Counted from the stretch's first letter, positions 10,422 to 21,456 are shown. The stretch: DNA of 64,000 bases from Bactericera cockerelli (GCA_024516035.1 CM044961.1:19079558-19143557), one strand, 5' to 3'. Made by a program: numbers and translations. The notes: a model not told the origin generated them from the sequence alone.

Positions 10422-12540
10422 ATTTCTTCAAGTTGTCGTTTTTTAACAATCTCTTCGTCCTGGTTTATTTTCCATCTTTTTTTCTAACATTAGTTCTTTC
10501 CTTTTTTCTAAGATGCATTGCGAGTACCTTTTTGTACTCCTCTCTTCTGTCATTGCTTGGTCGCATCTTCTACTCTGTGGTATTTTTTGTTCCATTTTCT
10601 TTTACCTTCAGGACCTAAAATTCTTAAACATTAGTTTTCCCTAAGTTAACTATTTTATAGTAAATATACCCTTCAAATGTACCTCTTTGTTCACTAACTT
10701 CCATCTTGTCATCCTTTTTTTATTGTTACTTTTTTTATCAATTACCATTGGAAGCTTATAAAATGAACATTATATAATGCTTTTCATTTGTGTTTTATGA
10801 TTTATGGGTGGCAAAATACTTTCATTTAATGAGAATTCTTGTATTAATTTTTTGAAGATTCTGCCATGGTGTTTTAATTCAGAATTTTTTAATTTTGTGA
10901 CCCTGAACTTCCAAGTCGAGTAGGTCTACCCTTATCAACCAGGTCACATTGTGCAATTTTACTCCCTCTTGCTCAGTCATTATAAATTTACAGTTTAAAA
11001 TGTAAAAACAATTATCTAATACTATGTCTTTACGTTGTTTTTTAAAGTTGATAATTGGTAAAACACTTCTTTATCTACAATATCGTACACACTGCTCTAA
11101 ATGTTACTGGAAATGGGATAAATAACAACGATCTGGTTTCAAGTCGTCACTCGCCTTATTGATCAAGCATATGTTTTAACTTGTTTGATCATTTCTTTAT
11201 CGTACGCATCTGCAAAACCATTACAAATAAATTTAAAATACATATATAATGCGGAAATCATGGAATACTATTTATCCTTCTTCATGGACCCCCTTCTTCC
11301 CTGTTCTCTATGTTGCTCTGGTTTTTTCTCCATTCACTTCGAACTTTAAGTTATTATATTTGCATATGACCGTTGACGCAAAATGGAGTTGCCCCTCATT
11401 TCCTTGAATAAATGCATCAAAGTCACACATAATATGATAATTATCCTTGTAATCCCCGCTACATTGTCTACTGTGTGGACATCAAATGAATTCACACGGT
11501 TCACTAAATGCAACAAGCATTTTGATCTTGGTAACTATCAGCCGCCTTTGGGAACTCATGGGAAACATTTGTTTAATATGATCATCTATATCCTCTCATA
11601 CATAAAAAGTAATGTGGCATCACGTGCGTGACACGTCAACTTTGACAGAAAGAATAATAATTTTCCAAAGTTTTTATAATAACATGTTCTTGTTTTTATC
11701 TGTGGGTCAAAATCATAAAATTAAAACATAAGGAGTTGAATGTACGATTATTATAAAACATCATTAAATTATCTATTAAGACTGAATATTGATTATGTGT
11801 GTTCTATCGATGTATAAGTGCATTAGTTTTAGTATTATAGTTAGATTATGATCTTCGTATCTAATGTGATTGAGCACATCAAGTCGCGGATTTTCGAATG
11901 ATATAAGGAAACAAAGTGCTTTCCTCTTTTGCAGCAATTTGGACATCAATACTGTTTTCAAAAATTGTCCTGCTTGTGGAAGCCTTCCTGTGGCATTATA
12001 AGTTGGAACGTGGTGTTGACTGAGAACTACCCAATCCTAATGATACTCAGGGCTTTAAATTTGTCTGTTCTGAAGATTTTTCGCCCTTTTAAAAACCAAT
12101 ACAAAATTATCTGGCTAAAATCATATACTCTCACCCAATATGCTAATCAATAAAACAACAGGCCTTTGTTAAATTGATCTTTGTCTATGTGAACTTAGAT
12201 TTTAAGGAACGGTGTCTTCTACGTCGCTTGGCCACACGGTTAACCATAATTCTATCCTAAGAACCTACTTGTCCTGCATTGCGATTAAGTGCTTCCGCAA
12301 ACCTCTTCTAATGGTAGAAAATACATACCAAACGACAAGTAGTTCCGTACAGATAGGTTTTTTCGATCACTCTCATTTTACTCATCAGGGAAGTATTTAA
12401 TCTGAACACTAATACTTAATCCTATTTAGATTCATTAAGAAATCTGTGCGGAAAACGACCCACTATCACTATTGCATAATAAGGCAAATGGGAAAAATTA
12501 AATAAAAAAACCAAACCATAAAGAACCATACTAATGAGGA
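10422..12540. repeat. Duplicated block, copy B (indel-rich)
   Basis: This is collinear with 7217-9800 but about 2.12 kb instead of 2.58 kb. Differences are spread evenly and are mostly small deletions, including lost homopolymer bases. The family-A SINE and the tRNA-like element are present only as wrecks (about 10780-10980 and 11125-11175). The pattern looks more like an uncorrected long-read segment or a badly joined alternative haplotype than normal neutral decay. An ancient tandem duplication remains possible. The short open frames in it are not genes. Confidence 0.75.
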
Positions 12541-13250
12541 CATGCTTCGTTCATCATTGTACCAGACAGATTTTGACAATGCTGCTCTGTTCTTCGTCTT
12601 CGCCCTATGTATGTAGAAGTATCATGTATGTATATTATTGAAACATCTCCTTTATACTGAGAAACACAGAAACTGACTCAAATTTTCTTGTAATTTCTTG
12701 ATGTCTTCCATGAGAGTGGCAAATTTACTAAAAAAGTTGAAATTTCATGTGCATTTTCCGTTGATATGCAATATGATATGCGTCTGTACTGTTCCAATTT
12801 AGATGTCAATAAATAATAATGCAATAAAAAAACATACTTCCATTTCTAATATTAGAATTTTCGGAAGTAATCTTGTTCAAATAAGAACAGTGTCGTTTGA
12901 GTCTCTTTAACTGGACTCCAAGTGTATTTTACGGTAAGGTATAATTCTATATCAAACTCATGGTGAATTCTTAGAGTTGGCATAACTTTTCTAGTTTAAT
13001 TTATGCTTGTTTCAGAGATACAGGTATGTCGGTTTTTTCGAGTTACCGGAAAGCTTTGTGAGTCCTGTTACCGATCATATATTTTTGACAATGTTTCTAG
13101 TTATGTATAGAACTACCTCTATTGTGACTGAATACGTGAATACTTAATATGCTTAATTAACAACAAAATAGATATCCTTAGTCTTAGTCAGCTATCTCTA
13201 TTCATGTTTATTTGGACTGAGAGAGAAAAGAATCAGATTTATCCAACTTT
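12541..13250. other. Non-coding stretch with one palindrome
   Basis: A+T-rich sequence without open frames of note. At 12834-12870 it holds an imperfect palindrome around TTCTAATATTAGAA flanked by ACTTCC/GGAAGT. A related palindrome lies at 13827-13864. Confidence 0.55.
12834..12870. repeat. Palindrome with TTCTAATATTAGAA core, copy 1
   Basis: ATACTTCC, then TTCTAATATTAGAA, then CGGAAGTAA forms an imperfect hairpin. The same outer and core sequences recur about 1 kb downstream. Confidence 0.65.
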
Positions 13251-13302
13251 TATAAATTAGTGAAAACTCAGGCTATAAATTAGTGAAAAGTCAGGCTATA
13301 AA
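13251..13302. repeat. 23-bp tandem duplication
   Basis: Two units of TATAAATTAGTGAAAA(C/G)TCAGGC lie head to tail at 13251 and 13274, followed by the start of a third (TATAAA). Confidence 0.9.
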
Positions 13303-13826
13303 AACGGAAGTCTTAACCCTACACGTGCGTACAACATGCGGGCAAGATCCTATTGAAAACCACACACGGTGATGGAGTTTTCATGTGAGAGATAAGACGT
13401 GTGAGGAGAGAATCATCCCAACAGTCCTGGTCTAGAAGAACACGGATCACAATGACAGTTTGGATGTGCCTTTAATCTTTCTCACAACAGTTTATTGCCC
13501 GTGACATAAAGAGCTATGCCCACAGAAGTACGCAGGGTCGTTCTCAGGAAGGATCGGTAGAGAGTGGACGCATCTGAATGAAAATGTAATTCTATCGGAC
13601 TCTTCATGAAAAGTTTTAAGAACAATGAATGTCTTATCAAAATCTAATTTAAATCGCTTCCATCAAGAAATCTTAAAACTTTAAGTCTTCTTGAAGTGCT
13701 TGTTTGTCCGGTATGACCACCCTCTTTTGTAAAGGTAGGTATCACCATTGACCTACATTCATAACTCTAGAAAATGAGTCTCCGTTTTCTGGTTCCTTAA
13801 TGATATCTTATGGACCTTCCTTTATT
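13303..13826. other. Non-coding stretch, nothing recognised
   Basis: Mixed-composition sequence with stops in all frames. No repeat structure, RNA gene or exon signal was found. Confidence 0.5.
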
Positions 13827-13864
13827 ATACTTCCGATGAATTTCTAATATTAGAATCGGAAGTA
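13827..13864. repeat. Palindrome with TTCTAATATTAGAA core, copy 2
   Basis: ATACTTCCGAT, then TTCTAATATTAGAA, then TCGGAAGTAT is a nearly perfect hairpin. It is related to 12834-12870. The two could bound an element of about 1 kb or be independent relics. Confidence 0.7.
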
Positions 13865-13964
13865 TTTTGTGTTCGTTTTTGTAAAAAAAATATTTTTTTG
13901 CTCCGATTTCATTTTATTCACTTTTTTTTTAAATTAATGACCGACTTCTCGAGAGATCCTCTCT

Positions 13965-14060
13965 CCCGCCCAAATTTCACCAGGGCGGACTCGAACTCCC
14001 GGCCAAATTTCACAGTGTAGAATCGAACTCCCGCCAAATTTCACCATGCAGATTCGAATC
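13965..14060 (-). repeat. Tandem array of tRNA B-box-like units, 3 copies
   Basis: Three units of 33, 32 and 31 bp start at 13965, 13998 and 14030. Each has CCCG(C/G)CCAAATTTCAC followed by a GA(C/T)TCGAA(C/T) core. On the minus strand the core is a GAGTTCGA(G/T)TC-type B box. The flanking ATCGCGACCCGCCCTGCCTCGC to the right may be the rest of a tRNA-like head. The array seems to have grown from the B-box part of a tRNA-derived SINE. Confidence 0.7.
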
Positions 14061-14190
14061 GCGACCCGCCCTGCCTCGCACATTGTGCTGAGTGCCCATC
14101 CCATATTAACCTGCACATTAGCTCTCCGTATAATTATATTATTATCTATGTGCTTATAAAAACAAAGAAACATGAGTTTAATTGTTCTCT

Positions 14191-14247
14191 GGTGTGTGTG
14201 TGAGTGTGCGTGTGTGTGTGTGTGTGTGTGTCTGTGTGTGTGAGTAT
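14191..14247. repeat. GT microsatellite
   Basis: An interrupted (GT)n run. The His/Thr-rich and Cys/Val-rich open frames that cross it on either strand are artefacts. Confidence 0.9.
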
Positions 14248-15413
14248 GTTGTGGAGGTGGGCGACAGTCGAGCTGCAAGATGTTTCTGTGTGTAATTATA
14301 ATGTTTATGTGGCCTGGCGAACCACTTGGAACACAGAAATCTTGAGCCAGATTATCTTGGAGACGACTTTCTGTTCTTTTTTATTCTCTTGTAATTTCAG
14401 CTTCCAGAGGAAATCGTGGAAAGATTTTTACTACTTACCTTATCTTGTCAGCATTACGCTCTTCCCAGATCTTGTCATTAGCGTACAAGAAGATTAGCTC
14501 CATCTGATTGTGTCTAATGCTCAATATGTTGTAGGTTGTAATACTTGTTTTGTATTGTAATGTCAAATTAAACTTAAGTCAAGTCTACCTCCAAGATCAA
14601 ACAACAGTCTCAAACAACATTATCAACTATGAACAGCCAAAGAAAATTGTGTCAAGCAAACCCTCATTTGTTGTACGGTTGACCCCTGTATAGTTCTTCT
14701 CCCTTGCTTATTTATCTATATTTTGAAAAGTTCTAGAAAAGCTGTTCTGTTGGTACTGAGAAATCCCCTCGGAGCAAACTAAAGATGTGACTATAAAATC
14801 AATTTTTCTTTCTCACCGTTCCCCTCTGCAGTCTCCTGTGGACAAAATATAAGAAAGTTTCATCTAATACGAATTGAAACTTGTCCGTTGTCCCGAAATG
14901 AAACTTAAGAAACTTTGTCATTAAATAAACTCTCTCTCTTCCTCCCTTTCTTCCAGCCCCCCCCCCCCCATTCTCTCTCTCCCTTTTTCCTTTTTCTTTT
15001 CTTCTTCTCTAACAATTGGCCGCACTACAAACCACAATATCTTCTGGCTAAAAACTTTTTTATACCCAGCTCTCTCTTCCCATTCTCCTCTCTCTCTATA
15101 TTTTCTCTGGTCATGTATTTTTAATACCTTCTTGGCTCTCTCTGTTCTCTTTTACACTCTATTTCCCTGTACTTACACCCCCCCGCCTCCTCTGACTTCT
15201 CCCTCCCCCCAATACGAGAAGAGTGACAAGTCTGTCACGTAGCCCCCCCCCTCTCCCCTCAGGGGGGACTCCCTCTCTCTCTCTCTTCAGTGACGCAACA
15301 TAAACACCTGATGTCATACCCACTTTGCGTCATCAGAAATATCGTCTCCGGCGAGCCTTTGACTCTAGAAGTTGTCTCTTCTACTTCTAACAATACCTTG
15401 AATGTCCAGTAGC
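14248..15413. other. Non-coding stretch, pyrimidine-rich in part
   Basis: Contains C/T-rich segments (about 14930-15100 and 15175-15290) and short C homopolymers. The 97-codon frame at 14204-14497 begins in the GT repeat and has no domain. No RNA gene or exon is recognised. Confidence 0.5.
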
Positions 15414-15575
15414 CCATTCCAGAAACACTTTCCACTCTTCGAATCCCGAATCTCCGTTTCAACCGTCACACAACGCACTCTGATTGGTTATTACGTCCAA
15501 ATCAACCAATCACAGTGTGCGTTGTGTGACAGTTGAAAGGGAGATTTGGAGAGTAGAAATTGTTTCTGGAACAGG
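15414..15575. repeat. Imperfect palindrome, about 75-bp arms
   Basis: The left arm 15414-15489 pairs with the right arm 15504-15575 around a 14-base loop. Matching blocks from outside in are CCAGAAAC, ACTCT, AATCTCC, TTTCAAC, GTCACACAACGCAC and TGATTGGTT. The right arm lacks about 7 bases. It is a compact foldback or a MITE relic. Its RNA would form a long hairpin. No target-site duplication could be settled. Confidence 0.8.
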
Positions 15576-15674
15576 CTCCAGGTAACCGTAGGGTTGGAGG
15601 CCCATTGTAATGGCACGAAAAGAATATTGGTGGAATAATGGGACATCTAATACAACCTTTCTAGTTATAAATGA

Positions 15675-15800
15675 TTTAGTCCCACTTACGCAGAAGATCC
15701 TGGGTTCGAACCCTAGAGCCGACAGAAAATTGTATTCATATGCAATTTGATATCAGTTATTCGTAAGGGAAACCTTCCGGTGCGCTCGTGTAAACTACTA
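15675..15800 (+). mobile_element. tRNA-derived SINE fragment, family B
   Basis: It contains a strong B box, CTGGGTTCGAACCCTAGAG. The body that follows ends with GGGAAACCTTCCGGTGCGCT. The A box is poorly kept. The body recurs at 15950-16010. Confidence 0.65.
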
Positions 15801-15904
15801 GAATGTAGGAGTGAGATGAAATCATCATATTTGGTGGATGTGACAAACGCACTCGAGAAGATGAAAGAAGACATCAAGGGAAAACCCTAGTTGAAATTGA
15901 AGCG

Positions 15905-16015
15905 CATGTTCAGCTCAGTGGTAAACCTAGCGCTGACAAATATTTATATTCAATTTTGGTTACCTACAGCTGTTGTTTGCAAGGGACACCTTCTGGTGCG
16001 CTTGTGTTGATTGAT
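15905..16015 (+). mobile_element. tRNA-derived SINE fragment, family B, deleted copy
   Basis: It begins with an A-box-like TTCAGCTCAGTGGT that runs straight into AAACCTAGCGCTGACA. That corresponds to the sequence just after the B box in the copy at 15675. It ends with GGGACACCTTCTGGTGCGCT, matching the same body. The part between A box and B box has been lost. Confidence 0.6.
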
Positions 16016-16410
16016 CTACCTAAAACTAATTAGGAAGTGTTGTGTCCCTTTCTTTCATCAGAGGGGAGGCATACTACGTTTCTAAAGTATAAGCAAGTTT
16101 CTAAAGTAGCTTTGTTTCATGGCTACGAAGTAAAGAAAGCCTGTGAAACACGGTTTAGGACCCCTTAATCCAGCTAGCAGTTGTTGTACTATAATTAAAT
16201 CATCAAATAAAATTGTAAATTAAAGATTAAACCATACATCGGGTCCATATTTTGTTATAAGAGTATGAACAAAACATGGCTTCATCGACAGCTTTTCTTG
16301 AACTTCAGGTGATACTGACTACTATACTCGTATAAACACACGGCTGGAGTGCAAGGGTAACTTCACAGGAAGAATAAGCCTTGTCACTTACTTTATCAAC
16401 TTCTCCCCTC
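16016..16410. other. Non-coding stretch, nothing recognised
   Basis: Stops in all frames. No repeat, exon or RNA gene was found. Confidence 0.5.
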
Positions 16411-16565
16411 AGCTATCTTTCTCTCTCACTCTCACTCTCCCTCTCCCTCCTCTCCTCTCTCTCCCTCTCTCTCTCTCTCTCTCTTCCTCTCTCTCTCTCT
16501 TTTCCTCTCTCTCTCTCTTCTCTCCTCTCCCTTTCTCTGACTTTCTTCCCTTCTCTCTCTCTCTG
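16411..16565. repeat. CT microsatellite
   Basis: A long, interrupted CT/TC tract. The Ser/Leu and Arg/Glu-rich open frames on the two strands are products of this repeat. Confidence 0.92.
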
Positions 16566-17739
16566 CGTGTCCTGAAGGACAGAGAGAAAGGTTGGAGAGG
16601 TGGACTTTTCAAAGTTTCTGTCCAACATAGGAGAGAAATTGAGGAAAGTAATAGGAACGATTAATGAAAAGTTGGACATCTATAAAATGATACTGTTCAA
16701 AATGTCCATGTTCTTGAAATTGATGAACTGGCTCTATTATCTATTACCAATAAGATCTTATTAGGATCAAATTGAAGATCTGTGGGACTGAAAAATAAGA
16801 TCCAACTATAAGCTTGAGCTTATTCCTCCTAAAAGAGATGATAAAAAAACAGCATCATTTCCCCTATGAACCAGAAATTTACCCTCTAAAGTCTATCTTG
16901 CATGTTATTTATTATCGTTTATCTGTAGGCCTGAATCCCTCTGTGTTTTAAAATTTCAAGACCATTTGATTTCCAAAAATGTTCGAATCAGGCATTTTCA
17001 ATTTTTTATAAAGGTTTACTTGTCTTTTTTCTTCCAGCTTCTCTCTCCATAACTATCCAACCAAATGCTACATCTACCCGTGAAAAACTAAGACCTGTTT
17101 GACTGCTGGAGGAAAGGAACTATTCAGAGTATTCTGTCCTACCTCGAAAAATACTAATTCTACCATTTCTACCCTAAATGTACTTCCTATGTAGATTTCA
17201 CAAAGCAGCAAATATCATTCTGGTAACAGACCTTACTTCTTACTCGGGCATTCCCCCTATTTCTTTGTTCCTACCGGGGGAAGCCTGTAAAATTAATATC
17301 TCCTGTCACCCACCCTCCTATATTTTCCTCCCTGTACCAAACCCACAATTACAGAAAAGTGAAATCCCCCTCCCCTCCAGGCCTGATAATAACTCGCGTT
17401 TTTTATATCCCTTTTGGCCAGTACATAATTTGCATTCTTTCGTTCAAAATTTCCGCCTCCCTCTTACTTTCTCCAGCACCTCCCTCTCTCCTCCCTCCCT
17501 CCCCTTACTTTTCTCCTCCTCGTAATTCATCCTTCCTTCCGCATTTTACATCATGACAATATTATCCTCCCCTCTTACAAAGTTTTATCAGGTGGCTCAA
17601 AGAATGAGTTAACCCTTTCCAGTCTACGGATCAACAAAAATGAAAGCAGTCAAAATATGATTTCCGACCACTTTGTCTGAATTTCCTCTATCTTGACTTT
17701 CTTTACTGTTCCCTTTGAAATATGTACATACATAATACA
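16566..17739. other. Non-coding stretch, nothing recognised
   Basis: A 115-codon frame at 17178-17525 is proline/serine-rich because the DNA is pyrimidine-rich. It has no domain, no useful splice context and no partner, so it is not called. Confidence 0.5.
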
Positions 17740-18058
17740 TGGGTCATTTTCATTTATCTTGGGCAATTGGATTTTTTCAAGTCATGAACGTTACATTTTT
17801 CCTAAACAATTTTTAACAATTTTTTAGGCTCAGAAGATTAAGACAAATACCTTTGAGCAAAAGTTTTCATTTAGAATATTTCTAGCAGCTACCTCTTCAC
17901 ACAAAATTACAAAAACTTAACGTACCAGGTAACGTTCATGACCACGGGTAATGTTCATGACGGTAACGTTCATGAGTAACACGCCACTAAAACAATCTTT
18001 TCTCAATAAAAGAATATTCACTTTACAAAAAAAAAAAATCTGGTGTAAACATCACACG

Positions 18059-18697
18059 ACTTTCCTTATCATATTAGGAATGGAAACGGGACCAAAAGCC
18101 CCTGGTGACTTAAAGGTAACATTTATCTAAAAATTAACATCAAATTCGTAATCAGCACCTTAAAATCATTGGATTTGATATGTCACAACTCCCATCTAGG
18201 ATGAATACTAAAAAAGTTAGTCCAAGCGGGTCCCCCACAAAATACCGGTAAATTGGGGCCGAGTTCAAAAAAGTTCAAGATATCAAAAAAATGATCAGAA
18301 TAGACTCCTATTATTTTTTCAATCTAAGAAAATGATGTTCTCTAACTTTTTTTGTATCTTTAACCAATTCATAGAAACGGCGCTTGCGGCCAATATTTGC
18401 GGCCCTGCGGCCGCATTCTGCGGCCGATTGCAACCAAAAGTTTCGTGGTTCGTCTGGTGTATAAAATTAATTTCCATACCAAATTTCAAGTCTCTAGCTC
18501 TTACCGTTCTTGAGATATCCTGTTCCACACACACACAGACAGACACACAGACAGACACACAGACAGACGCACGGACCAATGGCTGAAAACAACTTTTTTG
18601 GTATCCTGAGGCTATGATTCGTCCAGAAATGTGAAAAACTGGGTAGGTCAAATTTTCGACGAATACAATACTTTCCTTATTATAGGATAAGGAAAGT
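18059..18697. mobile_element. Nested repeat with terminal ACTTTCCTTATC
   Basis: The left terminus reads ACTTTCCTTATCATATTAGG. The right terminus, reverse complemented, reads ACTTTCCTTATCCTATAATA. The right end is also a self-complementary hairpin over 18670-18697. The interior has a GCGGCC cluster (about 18386-18430) and a CA/GACA microsatellite. It interrupts the larger TIR element. I see no clear target duplication and no coding capacity. The superfamily is unknown. The end hairpin could also suggest a rolling-circle element, but the required CTRR end is not there. Confidence 0.6.
18526..18573. repeat. (CA)n/(GACA)n microsatellite
   Basis: CACACACACAGACAGACACA-type repeat inside the nested element. 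It is probably a standard internal part of that repeat family. Confidence 0.85.
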
Positions 18698-19389
18698 AAT
18701 ATTTGATTGGAAAGAGGACATGCAGAAGAATTAAAGAAATACATTATATATGAAAGAATCATTACAATTTATTTTAAAAACCGCGTAACGTTCTTGTCAA
18801 AAAAAATTAGACCCACCATTGTCCCTCACTGTACTGCATCCAACATCCAACTGACAGGAAATTTCAAAACAAAAAAAATGTCATCTGTAAGAAGCAAAAT
18901 GGCGGCAGCTGCTAGCTTCTCATTCTAAGGGTTTTTCAAAATGGTTTACATTTTTTTTGGGGGTAACATTCATGACGGAGATTTTTTTTTTCTTCGTAGG
19001 GACACAACTTTACACGTCTGTAGAATGAGGTGAACATTATTATTTTTATGAAAACTAATGGTCACATCCTAAATAAACTGTATTTTTCTCATTTATATTG
19101 GATTTTGGTGAAAATAATGGGGAGAAATGCATTTTTTTCTATCAGACACAGTAAAATCTTAGACCAAGGGACAACTAAAATATCATGAACGTTACTTACA
19201 TAACTGGCAATTTTGAGTCTCCACATTAGTTTAAAAGACAATTTATTATTGTAATTTATAATAAAAAATTGTTTCCTATGTGATCAAATAGATTTTAGTC
19301 ATATATCCCTATTATTTTCACATTTATTAAAGGAGAAAGGTTGCGGACTTGATATGCCCAAGATAAATGAAAATGACCCACATAATATG

Positions 19390-20933
19390 AATTTTTCACT
19401 ATTATTATTTTCAAGTCGGTGTGTATTTATCTATATATTTTATGACTTCTACCTATTAGATTTGAAGTATTCTGAGTCAATATTGTATCTAATGTGCAAT
19501 CAGAAAGGGAACTTGCCTGCTTCTTTTACCTTTGCCGTTTAAACCCCGTCGCATGCTGCCAAGAGCACTATTTAGCACAAAGAATTCACATTTCCTTCGC
19601 TCTAAGGTGTTAACGAGTAAGAGAGAAAATACTGCAGGCGAAAATTTAATTTTTCCGAAGGCGCAAAGTTATTTATTTAATAAAAATTAATAATGTAATA
19701 ATTTATAAACTTACTGACGTACCTTTAATATTCTTTTATGGGGGAATGAAATAAGATAGGGGCACTGAGTGGGGAGTGGGGGAGGGGGAGATTTTGTGTG
19801 AGGAAAAGTTGTCGAGGGAAGAAAAGGATTTTCATCCTGACAAGTTTCCTGTAGTGAAGAGAGATGTGAATGTTCCTGTGGATATGTAATAGAGGAGAGA
19901 AGGATGTTTTGTGCATCACATGATGTGGTTGTAGACGTGTAAGGCAGTTCGGGACATGTTTTGGGAGTTGTCTCTTGAATTTGATTGAGTGACTTAAATT
20001 AAAGTTGGTTTTTTAAGGCGGTGTACTCTATGAATGAACAAAATAATTGCCTAAATTATTGTATGGACGATGTGAAACACAAACTTATGGAGAGGGAGGA
20101 AAACAGCTATAATACATGCATTAAGCTGAACTTCTCGATAATCCCGTCTCTCTTGCTACTTGCTAGATTCTCAATAGGTGTAATTTCCTACGTGCTCTCC
20201 TGTATGCCTGCATTATCTCTCCAAAGCTCTGGAAGCGTACAAAGTTTACAAAGCTAAGTTTACTCAGCCTCCATTAAGCACAGAGGCCTAACTCAAATGC
20301 ACTCTCATTTATTCCTCTCACACTCATTTTCACCGTTAATCTCTGCGTATGCAGGCGGGATATTTTTGTGTACTTTTTGGGGGTGCTTGAACATGGGCGG
20401 TGGGTGAGGGAGTAATTTACGATATAGTTGGCCACCCCCTCGCCAGAAGTAAAACAACAATACTTGATTTCCCCCTAAAAACTTTCCCGGTGAGGTTTTT
20501 TTTTCGTGTGTTTAAAACTACGCACGGCGGAAGCTGCTGTAGCGTTTCTTTCCCTCGAATAGAAGGGTTCGCCCCCCCCTAGAAGTTATGATGGGTTTTC
20601 TTCTAAACAAACAGAGGGTGTGAACATTGTTACAAGCGCAGAGCTGGCTAAGGGTTTTCCCCCTTGGAAATGGGAAAAGTTTTAGCTGTGAATAAACACA
20701 ATGATTCCGTTTAACTTGTTTTACCGCAAAAGGGATACAGGAACAGGAACACGCATCCTTCAGGTGATGACCCTGGTGGAACTCCTGTAATATTACAGGA
20801 GGCAATGTTTCTGTTTGATGTAGCCACCGGAAGACCTGCTTCTCCATGCCTAAGAACTCGCAAATTCACGGAGGGTCATTGACCGTATAGCTCCATTACA
20901 TAAGATACTATACATTATTTAAATATTAGGTGA
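19390..20933. other. Non-coding stretch, nothing recognised
   Basis: Open frames of 60-109 codons on both strands have no recognisable domain or splice context. No RNA gene or transposon terminus was found. Confidence 0.5.
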
Positions 20934-21000
20934 GGGGCAGAAGCACAACAGGAATCGAACTCACGACCTTCCGACTGAGAAGTAATACTGCTGACCTCTC
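20934..21000 (-). mobile_element. tRNA-derived SINE head or tRNA relic
   Basis: The minus strand shows GGTCAGCAGTATTACTTCTC in the A-box to anticodon region and the B box GTGAGTTCGATTCCTG at tRNA-like spacing. The acceptor stem is not preserved. The body could not be delimited. Confidence 0.55.
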
Positions 21001-21456
21001 ATTTGCGAATATATCGACATCGGTTCGCAATGAAGAATTTTGTCCAATTTATGACCACTAAGAATACCTATTTTTATGATCATCAAAATAATCACCATGA
21101 GAAATGTACCCTTCGTGTAATCGTATTAGCTTAGCTCCCTCTCTGCTTATTGACATTTCTTCTTAAATCTTAAGTAATCACCAAGTCCTTTTCTTTACAT
21201 AATCACATTTCAGTTGGTTCATTAATAGGTTTCTATATTTGGCGACTACCTAGTGACTAATAATTAGGTTCTTAAAGGCTCTGGCTACTCGACCTAAGGG
21301 ACCAGGGGAAAGCCTAGACCTCTTGAGGGTAGTCGCCCAGTACCTGGAAATAAACCTTTTATTCTTGGAATCGAGTCAATTATGAGCCATGATTTATGCT
21401 CTTTCCTGTAGGTTTGTTTTGACTCTCAGTCGTGCGGCGCTTGAAGGGCTCTTGTC

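Larger units (their letters stand above)
17740..19380. mobile_element. Non-autonomous DNA transposon with 26-bp TIRs
   Basis: The left end 17740-17765 begins TGGGTCATTTTCATTTATCT. The right end 19355-19380 is its exact reverse complement over 26 bp. The flanks CATAATACA (17731-17739) and CATAATATG (19381-19389) look like an eroded 9-bp target duplication, 7 of 9 matching. Inside there is no transposase frame. The motif GTAACGTTCATGA or a near match occurs at 17929, 17948, 17963, 18785 and 18963 forward, and at 17782 and 19183 in reverse. Such subterminal repeats often bind a transposase, which is an inference here. The duplication length would fit Mutator-like elements, but the superfamily is unassigned. 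Another element is nested at 18059-18697. Confidence 0.85.

Noticed and set aside
13934..14278. 114-codon minus-strand frame
   Set aside because: It covers the GT repeat (His/Thr runs) and the B-box mini-array. It is not coding.
16381..16679. Ser/Leu and Arg/Glu-rich frames on both strands
   Set aside because: They are translations of a CT/GA microsatellite.
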